The position numbers were made by a program, and so were the translations under genes. Of a stretch of DNA of 64,000 bases, positions 1-16,559 are shown piece by piece; position 1 is the first letter of the stretch; each line of letters starts with the position of its first letter. The stretch is from Elysia crispata. Taxonomy: Eukaryota; Mollusca; Gastropoda; Plakobranchidae. The stretch lies in contig JAWDGP010005297.1 of NCBI GenBank assembly GCA_033675545.1, positions 274,001-338,000 of the forward strand. Direction: 5' to 3'. The notes beneath the pieces are model-generated. The model saw nothing but the letters and a program-made list of their open reading frames with translations. It ran no database searches and was not told the DNA's origin.

Positions 1-40
1 TTCTCCCTTTACGTCTCTTGCTCGTTACACTCACACTCTG

Positions 41-42
<2 letters not shown>

Positions 43-120
<78 letters not shown>

Positions 121-206
121 TATCTATCTTTCTATCTATCTATCTCTATCTCTATCTACCTCTCTCTCTCTCCCTCCCTCTCCCTCCCTCCCTCTTTCTC
201 TTTCTC
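43..206. repeat. (CT)n microsatellite with degenerate TCTA/TCCC tail
   Basis: Pure TC dinucleotides run from 43 to 114 (36 copies). The tract then degrades into TCTA, CTAT and TCCC units to about 206. The polypyrimidine strand is the plus strand. From 207 to about 690 I see no coding signal, only T-rich unique sequence; a 71-codon open frame there is low-complexity and unsupported. Confidence 0.95.
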
Positions 207-697
207 CCTGCTGGCTGTATTTCTTTATTGACTTTGAGTAATATACTCATCTACCTTTACTCCTTCCAAACCTCACCCAAACAAAAGACTAGGATTTTAT
301 TGATCGAGATTTAACCAGTGTACTTGAGTGTATGGTACAGCTCACCAGTGCATGAGAATTTGGATCAATTAGAACACCTGGTGATATTGGGTTGGTTTGT
401 TTTGTTTTGTTTTTGTTTTTCTCAGATGAACCTTCAAGTACTTCTTTTTTCTTGAACTGTCTATTTTCCTCATTGTTGCATGCTCCTCTTGCCTACTTTG
501 TTTCTTCCCTATTTTTTTTCTGTGTTCATGTCCTTCTTTTTTCTTTTGCTCTTTTTGTGTTTTATTTTGTTTTTGGCGAACACTTCTTTTCAGTGTTTAT
601 GAAATGAGTCTTATAAACACTTTCTTCTTTATCTTATTCATATAAAGTTTGTATTCTTCCTTTCAGTCACTATGAATAGCAGGTGTGTTACTGAGAA

Positions 698-1660
698 TTG
701 TAATGAATACAGGACAGTAAAATCACCAATGCTTGTGTTATGAATACAGGACAGTATAGTTGCCACTAATACTAGTGTAATGAATACAATACAGTGTAGT
801 CACCACCAATACTAATGTAATGAATATAGGACAGTATAGTCACCAACAAAACTAGTGTAATGAATACAGTGCAGTGTAGTCACCGCCAATACTAATGTAA
901 TGAATACAGGACAGTATAGTCACCAACAAAACTAGTGTTATGAATACAGTGCAGTGTAGTCACCGCCAATACTAATGTAATGAATACAGGACAGTATAGT
1001 CACCAACAAAACTAGTGTTATGAATACAGTGCAGTGTAGTAGTCACCGCCAATACTAATGTAATGAATACAGGACAGTATAATTATAGTCACCAACAAAA
1101 CTAGTGTTATGAATACAGTGCAGTAGAGTCACCAACAATACTAATGTAATGAATACAGGACAGTATAGTCACCAACAAAACTAGTGTAATGAATACAGTG
1201 CAGTGTAGTCACCGCCAATACTAATGTAATGAATACAGGACAGTATAGTCACCAACAAAACTAGTGTTATGAATACAGTGCAGTGTAGTCACCACCAATA
1301 CTAATGTAATGAATACAGGACAGTATAGTCACCAACAAAACTAGTGTTATGAATACAGTGCAGTGTAGTCACCGCCAATACTAATGTAATGAATACAGGA
1401 CAGTATAGTCACCAACAAAACTAGTGTTATGAATACAGTGCAGTGTAGTCACCAACAATACTAGTGAAATGAATACAGGACAGTATAGTCACCAACAATA
1501 CTAGTGTAATGAATACAGTGCAGTAGAGTCACCAACAAGACTAGTGTAATGAATACAGGACAGTATAGTCACCAACAATACTAGTGTAATGAATACAGTA
1601 CAACATAATCACCACTAATACTGGTGTAAGGAATTCAGTACAGTATAGGTGAGTTACAGT
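698..1660. repeat. 40-bp minisatellite with 80-bp dimeric higher-order unit
   Basis: About 24 tandem copies of a 40-bp monomer that begins TGAATACA. Copy starts are spaced exactly 40 bp (781, 821, 861, 901, 941, 981, 1021), with two slightly longer units near 1040-1100. Two monomer types alternate over most of the array. One has GGACAGTATAGTCACCAACA and the other GTGCAGTGTAGTCACCGCCA, so the true repeating unit is an 80-bp dimer. Outer copies at both edges are more diverged, as expected when unequal exchange homogenises the centre. No open frame runs through it. Confidence 0.93.
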
Positions 1661-2079
1661 TATACCTGTATAGTCTTCATAATAATTATTTTTTTACCTG
1701 TACAGTCCTCACCAATACTGGTGTGCCTGTACAGTCCTCACAAACACTGATCTATGGGTCACCCAAGAAAAAAAACAAGGAGATATCTCAGACTTGCACA
1801 AATTATGGAGCACTATCTTAGCTGGAGATAGCTGCCTAGAGTCCTTGTTCTTGCTTTGAGAATCTCAAACAGTTTGGTTTTGTTAAAAAAGTAAAAAATA
1901 TCATCTTGTGCCATGGTCACATGATAACGAGTGCTGTTTATATATACAGCATACAAGTCCTTATCATTCAAATAGGCTAGAAAGTAGGTCATCAGGTCAA
2001 GTTTCAGTCAGGCCTTGTGTGAGTGTATCAAACATGATAGAGAAACTATAGGTCTTTTAAGGTTATCTTTATTCAAGGT

Positions 2080-2116
<37 letters not shown>

Positions 2117-2711
2117 TTTCACTCATAGAAATGTTAGTGTTTTTTTTTGGTGCTGTCTTTAGGCATTCGTATTTTACCCTTTTTTAGAGATGCTTACTGT
2201 CTTGTTTTTCAAGAAAATATATGTAACTTCTCTAAATCTCTAAAGAACACTTAAATTATGAAGTTAAAAGCTCTTATCAATTCTTTTGAGTGGTTATGGA
2301 AATGTTGACAAAATAAACACACAAAAAAAATAGCATTTAGTTAATAAAGTGTCTGTCTATCTGCGCTTGAACGCATGATTGAGAACTGAAAATTTGGGCA
2401 GACTGACTCATGAATCTGACTTTATAATGACCAAGCATTTTGTTTCCTTCATGTCACTCATAGTCATATTGGTGGCTTATTATGACAATTTAGTAGGTTT
2501 TGTAATGTATGTATAGTTCTGTTTATGGGGGGGGGGGGGGGGTGTGACTAATCTGTCTTTGTTCCTTTATGTTTAGAGACAAAGATAGGGTGCAAAGGTA
2601 GAGCATGAAGATGAAGGCAACAAGATCTAAACAAAAGATAAGATTTATATCAATATGGTTGCTTCCTTTTCCCCTACCAGCCCCATATATATATTATTTT
2701 TTTTTTTACAG
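1661..2711. other. Non-coding stretch upstream of the first visible PITP exon
   Basis: Probably intron of the lipid-transfer gene, because the exon starting at 2712 is internal. It holds an (AT)15 tract at 2083-2112 and a run of 16 G at 2527-2542. I searched by eye for the upstream PITP exons (the N-terminal strand and the segment before the KVP motif) and found none here, so they probably lie left of the window. Confidence 0.6.
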
Positions 2712-6093
<3,382 letters not shown>

Positions 6094-7914
6094 GTCTGTG
6101 AAACTTTTTTGCAATTTTTTTTTTTTGCTTTAATCTGTAGTGGCTTGCAGTGTTTGAGATACTGAAGTTTGCATGTGTTATGTCATTGGGGCTATTTGTT
6201 TTAGTTTTCTAATTATTTATCAACTGTGTAAATAAACACTTATCAATTTCATTATATTGATTAGTTTGACATCAGCAAAGTTTTTCAAGTATAAAGGAGG
6301 TTCATTGAATGAAATATAAGGGAAAAAAGAAATGTATTATTTGAAGTTTGCATTAGGTTGAAAGAGGCAATGTATAATGAGTTATTTTTTGACTATGGCA
6401 TTTGTGAAGACTAGAGATGTGGTGATTTTTTACCATGGTATGGATAAGCTTCTTCAGTTAGATGAAGCACATATCTCACCTGACTTCTCCAAGCTGACAA
6501 GAAGTTGGAATGTTCAGTTTAAAATCGAGGGATAGATTTGTTCCATTCACATTTGGAAATTTTATCAAGAAATGCTGGATTTGGTTTTATTTGGAGGCAC
6601 GAAAGAGGTTTTCATTATAAAGAATAAGCATCAGTATCCATTGGAAAAAAATGTCACTAGTAAAATAAAAAATGATCACCAGCAGCAGATGATACAAAGC
6701 CATTTATAAAGTGTTCACAATCTATATCTATTTTCACTGTTCAGCAAAGGCATGAGGGACAGATACGTGGGATGACAGCTACTGATGAGGATAAATGATG
6801 TCACTGATACAGTAGGTAGGCTGGACTCCCTGTGTAAGACAAGGTCAAGGGAAGGAACGAGCCGTTTCTGATGATGAGATGATGTAGAAGTTAACTGTGA
6901 AATTTTTTGCATAGTTCATGTTGTGTAGTTTATGTCAAATGTTGGTGGTGTTGTCATGCAAGCAAAGATCCACCTGTGTCTTTGAACTCTCATAGCCGAC
7001 TACGGTTCACATTTGTAAATAAGTAACTTAAAATGTGGTTATCTGTATGTTTGTGCATGTAGAAATAGGAGAACATGTATCATGCCATGACTGGGGATTT
7101 TTTCACAATAAAGATGCCCTGAAATATTTTTTTCCTCATAAATCATACTTTTAAGCTCACTTAATCCTTGTTTTTTATGAATTTTTGTTTGAATGATTAG
7201 TGTTCCAGTCATGGCCAAATACAAAATTTTTTTTTACCTCATAGTAAATTTATCAACCTTGCTAGTTTTAACTCTGGTCCTTCTATAAATTTGTTTTAAC
7301 AACTTAATGGATGACTGGAATCTTTATGGACAATTGATGGGTATAGTGGTTATGCAGATACTTGTGTGAATGCAAGAAATAGTACTTTTGTTATGAGTAG
7401 CTTACTATCTTATTTTTTCCTTACTAGACAGAGGCATGGAAAAGATGTGGGGGGTTTTATTGTTTGAGCTTTTATGAAATTGAATAAGACAATTGGCAGA
7501 TGTCTGATCAACTAGAAGAACACTCCTTTATAGTTCAAACATTGAAAGACAAAAGAGGCTATTTATATCAACTTTTGGTATATCATGTTGTAGCCTTTGT
7601 CTAAGATAGTTGTATCCTGAGGCATTGCTGATGCTAAAATGAAGGACGGATAAAAAGGGTTACAAAGACGAAAATGTTTAAGTGATTTCATATTCAAGGA
7701 TATAAACAAGTGGAGAGAAAATGAAAATTTTCTTTTCATTTTCAACTATAGTTTTTCATCGTGTTTTAACTCAAATGAGAGATTGTCTTTAGCAACGATT
7801 ACTGTTTTCCTCCTCTGCATCATAGCCTGGAGTTCAAATAGCAAAACTCCCTTTAGGCTTGCAAAAATATTTTCAACAAGGAAATTTTATAGTCTGATGT
7901 TCTGATATGTTGAG

Positions 7915-7975
7915 TCTCATGGGTCAAGAGGTTAGGATTCTCATATCGTGTCGGAGCGTGTGATTGACTCTTTGT
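7915..7975 (+). repeat. tRNA-like sequence, possible SINE head
   Basis: The sequence TGGGTCAAGAGG near 7919 resembles a Pol III A box, and GATTGACTC about 45 bases later resembles a B box. There is no full cloverleaf, so this is at best a decayed tRNA-derived SINE. Confidence 0.3.
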
Positions 7976-10900
7976 TGTGATATATTTTCTTATCTGGCTC
8001 TTGCACCATTTTGAAGGGTTTTTTTTTATGTCGTCATCTTTAATTAAGGAAAATTATATATTTGTGTATGCATGTGTTGCTTGCACTTGTTCACCTTTGC
8101 ATTAAATTCGTTTAAAAGACTGGTGTGGACTTTGCAAGTTGCTATAGCTATGTAATATATGGAGGCCTATATACTTTTAAAAAATCATATTCCTCTGCAA
8201 TGCTGTTTAGCTAAAAATCCTTGTACCCAAAACTGTATTTTGCTTATGTTAAACAATTTTCTGTGCTTGAACTAACTTTTTAAATATTTATTCATCATGT
8301 TTCAATTTTTTCCTATTTTGCCATATGATGAATTTGTAGTGGTTACTAGTCTGTGTGCCCCCTGCATAGTTGGCCTCATGAGGGGCTCAGACTCACTGTT
8401 TAATCTAATTGCCAGGATAAACTGTGGCAGCAGTCAATGCCGCTTGGGTCACAGGACTAGGGTTGATGAATGCATTTGATAGAGTAGATAGCAAATCCTC
8501 TTTGTTTTTCATATTTTCATTACAGTTTATTTGATGTGGGTGCTGTAGCAGCCAATAGAATGCTCCTATGTGGAGCATCCATTTGGACTATAGTTTGAAA
8601 GTTGGTTACTCTTTGCCATTTTGTAGTTTTTTGTCACTTTTTGTGGTGCAGATAGATAAGATGCAGTGTTGGTGATTATGGTTGTGTTTTTCACTGAGGA
8701 CAAAACATTTTCTTGATAGTACATCTCTGTCAATGAATTTGAATTCATACTACATACAAATACTGTTTGCAGTAGTTGACATAATTATGTATGCCATACA
8801 CCCAGGCATTATCAGAAAGAAAATGATTTCCATTTTTTAAGAGTAATTTTTTTTGTTTTTTTTTTTAATGGGTGTGGAAGTTTTAAAACTCGTATTCCTG
8901 GTTCATGTTGTTCTAGCTTTATGTGGAATACATAATTCTTTCGGCAGCAAGTGAAATTTTAAATATAGATGTTGATTGAGTGAATTCCTCATCATAATTG
9001 TATTTTACAATTTTTTTTTTTTTTTTTAATTATATAATTTTAATAGCTGTGATTACAATTTCAGAATTTTGAATTCTTAGTTTCGTCGCGATCGATTTCG
9101 TTTCAACTTATTTCCCTTGCTTTTGCCCTTCATTCCATGCACAAAACCAGGCCCAGCATCAGCTGTATCTAGGTCATACATTGCATTTTGTTCCCTCACA
9201 AATTCTTTATGTTCACTGATGTACTTTGTTTTTATTTGCATTGCTTTAAGATTTTTTTTACTTTGTTCTATTTTAAATGCCCTTTTCTTTATGACTATGC
9301 CATGGGCTCAAACAATTTGAGTATGCTATATACGCCACAAATATGTTAACAATAATGAAAGTTTCATACCATCACCACCAGTGAATAATGCAGTCTAACT
9401 CTGGAGTAAAAACCATAGTATTTCTGTCAGAGAGCATGAAAAATATCACTTGCCAAAGCAAGAGCTACCTGATTCAACTTGAGTTCTTTATCAACACTTG
9501 TATTGTGTAGTCCTGAAGAGAGCTGAATTGATGGGGAAAAATTGAGTCTGTTTACTTTAGTTGTAGAGTATTATGTGGAAACTTTCTCTTTCTTTAGTCA
9601 TTAGACGTGTCATCTTTATATCATAGAATTGTGTTACCTCATTATTTCAAAAAAAAAGCAAACAAAAGTTAGGGTTTTGGTTGTCTGCAAAATGAATGCA
9701 GATAAGAGTTGCTACTTCAATAGTCACACAGATTAAGGCGTGGTAGATCTCAGATTTATTCTGTTTTTAGCTCAAGCTACAGAAGATAAGTTATTTTAAA
9801 TGAGCTTTTTTTTGTTTCCCAAAATCAACCAAGATCTATCTTTGCAATGTTGAACCTACATACCACGTAGCTCTCTAATCATCAAAGATTTTGGTCATGA
9901 CAGGCTCAAATTTTTTTCAATCTTTTTAAGTGGGGCTCAGACATAGATAATTGCAGGCCCAGTCATTACTTAGCAACAATTTGTTGGTGTTTGATTTTCT
10001 TGTAAATAGCTACTTTTATGTAATTAAAAGGTGATTTGCACGAGTAATAAACACCATCCCAAGTCTGCAGCGTTTGTGGAAACTAATGAATTTGTTATAA
10101 GTTGTTTTGTTTTTTCCTCTTGTTTTGTGAAACATGTTGTCAATGTCTCCTTATCCCATGTAATTTGTAAAAGTATCTTCATAATTTATTCACAACTATG
10201 TTTCCTGTCGGGATGAGAACTGGCCACAACATTTTTGAATGAACTATTTTTTTTCTTAAATAGATCTATGCGAGCAGGATAGTCAGGAGCATTCTCTCTC
10301 TCTCCTCCCCTCTCCCTTTCCTTAATTAAAACAAATTTGATTGTACACAGACCTATGATTGTGGAGCATTACTTATTGACTTTGCTCATTTTTTTCTGTG
10401 TAAGTCTAAGAGGTTGAATGATCTGTAGCCTATCTACAACTGTGGTCCCCAAATGTTACTGCTTTCTGTGTTTTATTGGCTGAACTGAGGCACCATAAAG
10501 GTTTACTCATTGCATTATACATAAAGGCCTATATTCTAGCTTACATACTGCTCTTTTCTTAAGACATTTGAGCTGAACATGATCAATATCAATCAGGTCT
10601 AAAACTTCTCACTGGGCTCCACCTGGCCGTATAAATGGAAAGTAACAACCTAAAATTAAGATCTAGATGTGTAATTATTTGCTTAGGAATGAAAATCACT
10701 TTCTATAATTCTAGTCTCATATCATGTCATGCCCTGTTTCATAAGATCTAGATCTAGATTCTAGCATAGGATTTTCTTTCGGTCTTAATATCAGCTAGAT
10801 TTAGATAATGTATCTTGATCCAAAAAAAGTCTCATCATATTGGCTATGCTATTATCAAATGAAGAAATAAGAATGATATTTTGTTGGATTTACCACCGAG

Positions 10901-12616
10901 ATTAGGGTATGCAGATGGAGAGAACAAAGTTTTTCAGACAAATATGAATGGAATTCAAAATATAAACAAGAATATAAAAGTATTGCCCAGTTTTATACTT
11001 CCCACACAAAATGATACTCCATGACGGAAAAATATTGTACTCCTCGTTCAATTATATTTTCACTCCTTTTTCCATAAAATTTTACAGAAGTTCAACCTTA
11101 CGGTTAAAAATGTGTATCTGGCACAAGGACAGGATTTACTGAGGATCACATGGATGTTCAAAATATACGTAATGCCGTAAATCTGCGGAAAATGTTCTTC
11201 CCTGTTCCTGTAACCTTTACATTATTTGCATTTATCACTAATGCTTAAGGATTTATCTTTAGCAGAGAGGTGTCAAAAATGTGAAAGAAAGAAGAAATTA
11301 ACCAGATGATTTTCGTATTTCTCTCATGGCAGTATATTTTAATGGGACAGAATGAAATAGAATCCAAATTTGAACACAAACTTATTCTAGTCAGGGTAAT
11401 AAAATAATGTTACAAAGGCAAACGCAGGTTATGATGTACATTTACTTTTAATAATAGCTGTCAAACACAAATAAGACACAGTTGTACATTGCAGCAAAAT
11501 TTTTCAAAATGTAACAGGGTTAGTCATTACACAAAATAATATAGGTTCTGCTTCCATGCAATTTAATCACTATATCAGAACATAACCTTGTAGTTGTAGA
11601 GCGTAAAACTGGTTGAACACTTGTCTGTGAATTTGAAATTTAATTTCATCGCAGAACAATATGCAAAAACCATGTGCATGTAACGACAAATCCTTTTGTC
11701 AAACGCTACACATTTAAACTTCACTATGTAACAGGCCATGTGAAACACACTGGGTGGGAAGCCACTCAAAGTGGCACCCACCCAAAAATATACAACCTAT
11801 TGCAACTGAAAGAGAAGCTGCCAACAAAAGATGATTTATTAAAAGGGGGTTAAATTTTTTTAAATTCTAATATCATTCATATGAGGGGATTAAAATACCA
11901 TTTTGTTGCGGAAAGTAATTGCAATTTTGTTTTAAAGCAGGACACATAAAAATTAAAACTAGCTGGTGATCTGAATTATACAATGAGGGTCGTTATATCT
12001 TTTATTCTTTACATTCATTGTAAGCAGAAGTAGACAGTGGAATTGCATCAACCTTCAAGGCTTCCTCTCAAGGATAGATGATTATTTGCTTATTTTCGAA
12101 GTGTTTTTATTCACAAGGTATATAGAACCCAGCCAAACTAGGACCAAGCGACATGCACCTAAATTTCAATTTGTCAAGAGACACAAAAATCTATTTTCAT
12201 TTCAAAGTTGTATTTCTCTAAATGTTCGAACATCCTCCCAGTTCCAACCCGTGTTAAAAGAATTCTTAATGCTAGTTCTACATTGACAGCCTTTGCTTGT
12301 AAAACACATGAATGTAATAACCTGAGCAACATATTAAAAAAGATGTATATATATTAGTATTAATACAAAAAGGCATAGCAGTACAAGATTTAATGACAGA
12401 GTTACATTCAAAAATGACATATAAAATAGTAAAAATGAACAATAACATTTTTTCAGGATTATATTTTTGCAACATTCAGGTAACCAAACAAGCTAAGTTC
12501 CTTTCAAGATAAACATGAGTTGCTTGAGAAAGGTCATAAAAGAAAAGATACCTTTATTCATCCCTCTTGGGCAAATTCAAAATTGACATGCTAGTTAACA
12601 TAAAAATGATATAAAT

Positions 12617-12824
12617 TTGTAGCAACGCCACAAAATGAGACGCTTTATGGCAGAGGAATTTTTGGGTGACGGCAATTTTCCTAAAGAAAGCTTGAAATTT
12701 CAGCTTTTTATATTGCTCTATTTCCAACTTCAAATAGCAAGGATTCCAAGCCTTTTTGAGGAAAATGACATTTTCCCAAGTAATCGTCTACCATAAAACG
12801 TCTCATTTTGTGGCGTCACAACAA
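12617..12824. mobile_element. Palindromic MITE-like element
   Basis: A 208-bp element bounded by inverted repeats. The left arm contains ACGCCACAAAATGAGACG (from about 12625), and the right arm contains its exact reverse complement (CGTCTCATTTTGTGGCGT, ending near 12816). The match continues inward with a few mismatches (TTTATGG / CCATAAA, and a weaker GGAAAAT/ATTTTCC block). The whole element can fold into an imperfect hairpin. It contains no coding sequence. Arms this long on such a short element fit a non-autonomous DNA transposon; the superfamily is not recognisable from target sites. Confidence 0.75.
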
Positions 12825-14929
12825 GAATACATACAATAAAAATTCAGGTGTACATGAAAAAAAAAATACATATATACATTTATAAGCTGCGTGCAAGATA
12901 TATTCAAAAGTTAGATTTCAGTGAATTATACGTGAGAAATAAAATCAAAACAAGGGGAAAATGCAACAATTTCATTGATATAAAATCAGAGTATTGTATA
13001 TAAAAGCAGTTTTACAGTCAAGGTTTGAACAAACCCCAAAGCAAAAGCATAGATTAGCGTGATGTGGTAGATTGTGAGAAAAGTCAGAAGGAATGGTGAG
13101 GGCCGAAACAGGAACAAGAAATCAGAGTAAGTCAATAAGAAAAGCAATGCGCTTTCATAAAAGTTATTGTAAAACCTGGTTCATCCTTGAAGAAAAAATC
13201 ATACAAGTATTGAAAAATTAAGCACCAAAAGAAAGCATGCATGGAGTTAAGACTTTTTTATTTACATGAAGTAAGATGAGACATTAAATAACAACACACT
13301 CTACAATATCAGCAATAAGAACAAAAAAATCTGTAGACACAATCCACATCAAATATGTATGCTGCATTTAATCAGAGCACTTGCTGCACCATACTGGAGG
13401 AGTTGATTAAAAAAAAAGTGGAAAATTTGAGGCAATAGAGCAGAACTACTGAGCCAATACCCTGCTAAAGAAAGAACACATTAGTTCTAATATCGTCACA
13501 AATTCGTAGGTGTCATTATGGCAAGAGAAAAATAATGCAGACTTCAGTAAAGAAGCATAGCCTTAACGATTTTTTTAACAACCAAGGCTGCATCTGATGC
13601 TTCAGGCACAGCAATTTATTGAAAATTTTGAATTTCAGTTGTATTTAAGCCCCTTATGATGTCAATTTAGGGCTCAAAACTTCTTTAAGTCATTAAACCT
13701 AAATCAAATACAACTCTGTGTTTGTACAATATATGGCAGTTTCATGGATGTAAAAACTGAGGAAGTAGATTTCAATTTTACATTATTAACTGAAGTTGAA
13801 AAAAAATGTTCATCTCTGGGAATTTTCATCCTAATTAAGTTTAGGAATCCCCCCTCCCCCTCTTTTTTTTCTTTCAGCCTCACAGTACAATTTCATCTTC
13901 TTTTTATTATTCTGCATAAACCAAATTATAACAGCAAGAATATTTACCTCTCATCTCCTGCTGCTCAAAAGAATCTGAGAAAGATGTGTTCAGAGAAATG
14001 TACTGTAGGTATAAATTTTATTAAAAAAAGAAAGAAGTCCTCTCATCTTGGAAAGATAAAAAATATTTTACAAACATCCAAAATTAAAAAAAGGGCTAAC
14101 AACTAAGAATACAAGAAGAAGCAAAGCTTTTCATATACTATTATTGTTTCACTTATCATCCCTTCACTCAATTCATTTAATTGCATGCATATTCAAGCAA
14201 AGGTAAAAGCAATGCTGAAAAAACTTGGATGCATTGTTAACACATATTGCTGCCAATATATTTAAAAATCAGGCATAGCAGGTTAAACATCAAACACATA
14301 GATGGATTCTCTACTAGTCATTTGAGAGAGTCTACCTGAAGTTATTGCCTGTAAGCAGATTTTAAAATTTTGTCTTAGCTTTTCAGTTCAGACCCAGATA
14401 TAATTATGTTTAAATTTTTCCTATCTATTCATGACTTTTTTGACCAGTGTAATGTAAGAAGGGCTAAAACAAAATGAAAGCAAAAGAGAAATCAGTGATT
14501 GAAGATTAATATCCGCTTATCAGTAATCCATGAATCTCCAGTTTTTCTTCAAAAAAAGCCTTCAGAAGCATAACAAAAGTCATCTTATGATGAAAAAAAA
14601 AGTGTTATTTCTAAAACACTTAAAAAAATAGTTCCAAATGCAACATTTTCATCAAAATCAAAAATATTTCAAACTTTTTTCAAAACATAAAAATGTCCTC
14701 AGCAAATATGGAATTAGCATAACGACATATGTATATCAGTGCTTTTTGAGAAAGGGAATAAAATATAAATAACAAAAGAAAGAAAATAATACAAACATTT
14801 TTATTGTATTTTTGAAAGCAGCAAACAATATTCTTTTGAGATATCTTGCTATATACCATGAGATATGAATCTGAATCAAAGTGACAAGAGTTAGAAGCAA
14901 TACATTTAAATGTATTGATCCTTAAGGCA

Positions 14930-15000
14930 TCACATGGCTTAGTTAGTAAAATGCTCGACTGCCATTAAGGAGTTTCAGGTTTTATGCTTTAGAAGATCCC
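14930..15000 (+). repeat. tRNA-like sequence, possible SINE head
   Basis: TGGCTTAGTTAG matches the Pol III A-box consensus at all but one position. About 40 bases downstream, CAGGTTTTATGC is a decayed B box. The spacing is tRNA-like, but stems are not preserved. Probably an old tRNA-derived SINE. Confidence 0.35.
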
Positions 15001-16559
15001 TTGGTAAAAAAATTAATATTTTCTTTGCATACCATTCTTATAAGAGTGTTCAGGGGAAGAACTGGCACCTGAGACCTAAAATCAGACAATATTGATACTA
15101 GGAAGTTGAAAATGCACATACATAAGTGTATGAATTTTTTTCTGTGGATATGTATTCTATTTCAACATTTAGCATTTGTTTGCTATGGAAGCAGCTGCCA
15201 TATTGTATTTTGGGCCATTTTTTCAAACCATTACGGCTCAGAGGCTTACCAACAAAGGTCCTGCAAAATCATTATATAAACTCTTGAGACCCTTGTCTTT
15301 AAATTTCAGTGATTTTTTTCCAGCGTTTTCAGTACTTTTCTTGAAAACAAAATTTTTTTAAAAAATCTTTTTTAAAATTGGCGAAAATTTAGAAAATCTT
15401 TTTCAGTTTTTAGCAAATAAATTTTTTTCTAAGCGAAAAAATTGTTCTGATCATTTATGGACCTCAAAGTATAGCATTGCTGTGCAACATATGAGGACAA
15501 TCTTTTGGTAAACAGCAAACTTACAAGTTTTGTCCCTAAAAATTTCAAAATTTCTCTGAAAAAAATTGGGAAAGAATTTTTTTAATTAAAGTTAACTGAA
15601 AAATTGATCCAGAATCAATGATCATCTTTTTTTTTTCGACAGCATAGAAATTTCATAAAGAAATCTTTAAAAGCCTCAAAGCTATGGACAAATTAATGTG
15701 GCAGGGTCACACCTATCACAGCATTTTCAAGGTGCCATCCCCTATTTAATTAATAATGCTACATTAACCTTAGCAAAAAATAAATGTTTTCCATGAAATA
15801 AACCTTTATCTTTAGAATTTCAACCCTAAAAAATTGTCCTACCACAAGATATGATTAAATCATTCTGGGCATCTAAGTTTACTATTTTATTGGCTTTGCT
15901 ACATGGTTCCATTTTCTTTAAATTGCATAATGGAACATTTCAATATAGTGTTGATAATTTTCCAACAATGAAAAGAAATATAGCTGACACAAACTTTACT
16001 GTGTATTGCTACCAAGTATTGCACAACAGGGTTAAATATCAAATAGCTTTTAAAAAGATCTTTCATGTCAGCCAAAAAGAATAGAAGTTAGAATAAAAAG
16101 TTTCAAGCTGACATGACCAGATCAGATGATGAAAACCAATCCAGCATGTAAGACTTTTTTAAGCTGCCCATGAAAGATGTTTGTAGGCCCAACGTCTTAT
16201 TTTATAATAAGCCATGCAAAGATATGGAAAAGGAAGCAATGATAAACTAGTCAACATAAGGTTGAAGCAGATTGTATCTTAGGGAGAAAATGGCACATGA
16301 TTAAAAACAAAAAAGACAACATTTGTTCTCAGCTAGGAAAAGAATTATGAACATACTTAGTACTTGAGAATGAAAAAAAAATATAAAGAAGGTTGAGTTC
16401 ATATACCTACGTAAGTACTTCATTAACATAAACAAGGCAATCGTACAAGATGCAGACAAACAAAAATTTTAATCTTGCCTGTCCACAGGATATTTCAAGC
16501 CATGCTTCATTTTAAAATTGATTCTCTGCTCATCTATGAAGATGATCTTTCATTTATCC

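Larger units (their letters stand above)
6094..16559. other. Long non-coding interval between convergent PITP and innexin genes
   Basis: About 10.5 kb with no exon I can support. It must hold the last PITP exon (if that exon is not already read through) and both 3' untranslated regions. Base composition is strongly A+T-rich with many homopolymer A/T runs. Identified islands are two tRNA-like SINE candidates (about 7915-7975 and 14930-15000) and a palindromic element at 12617-12824, listed separately. Open frames of 60-120 codons here (for example 13744-14106) have low-complexity, Lys/Phe-rich products typical of random A+T-rich sequence. Confidence 0.6.

Noticed and set aside
698..1660. CRISPR-like regular spacing of the 40-bp array
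   Set aside because: Repeats are contiguous with no unique spacers, and the genome is eukaryotic; it is a minisatellite.
13744..14106. 120-codon open frame on the plus strand
   Set aside because: Lys/Phe/Ser-rich product with no domain, in A+T-rich sequence downstream of convergent genes; expected by chance.
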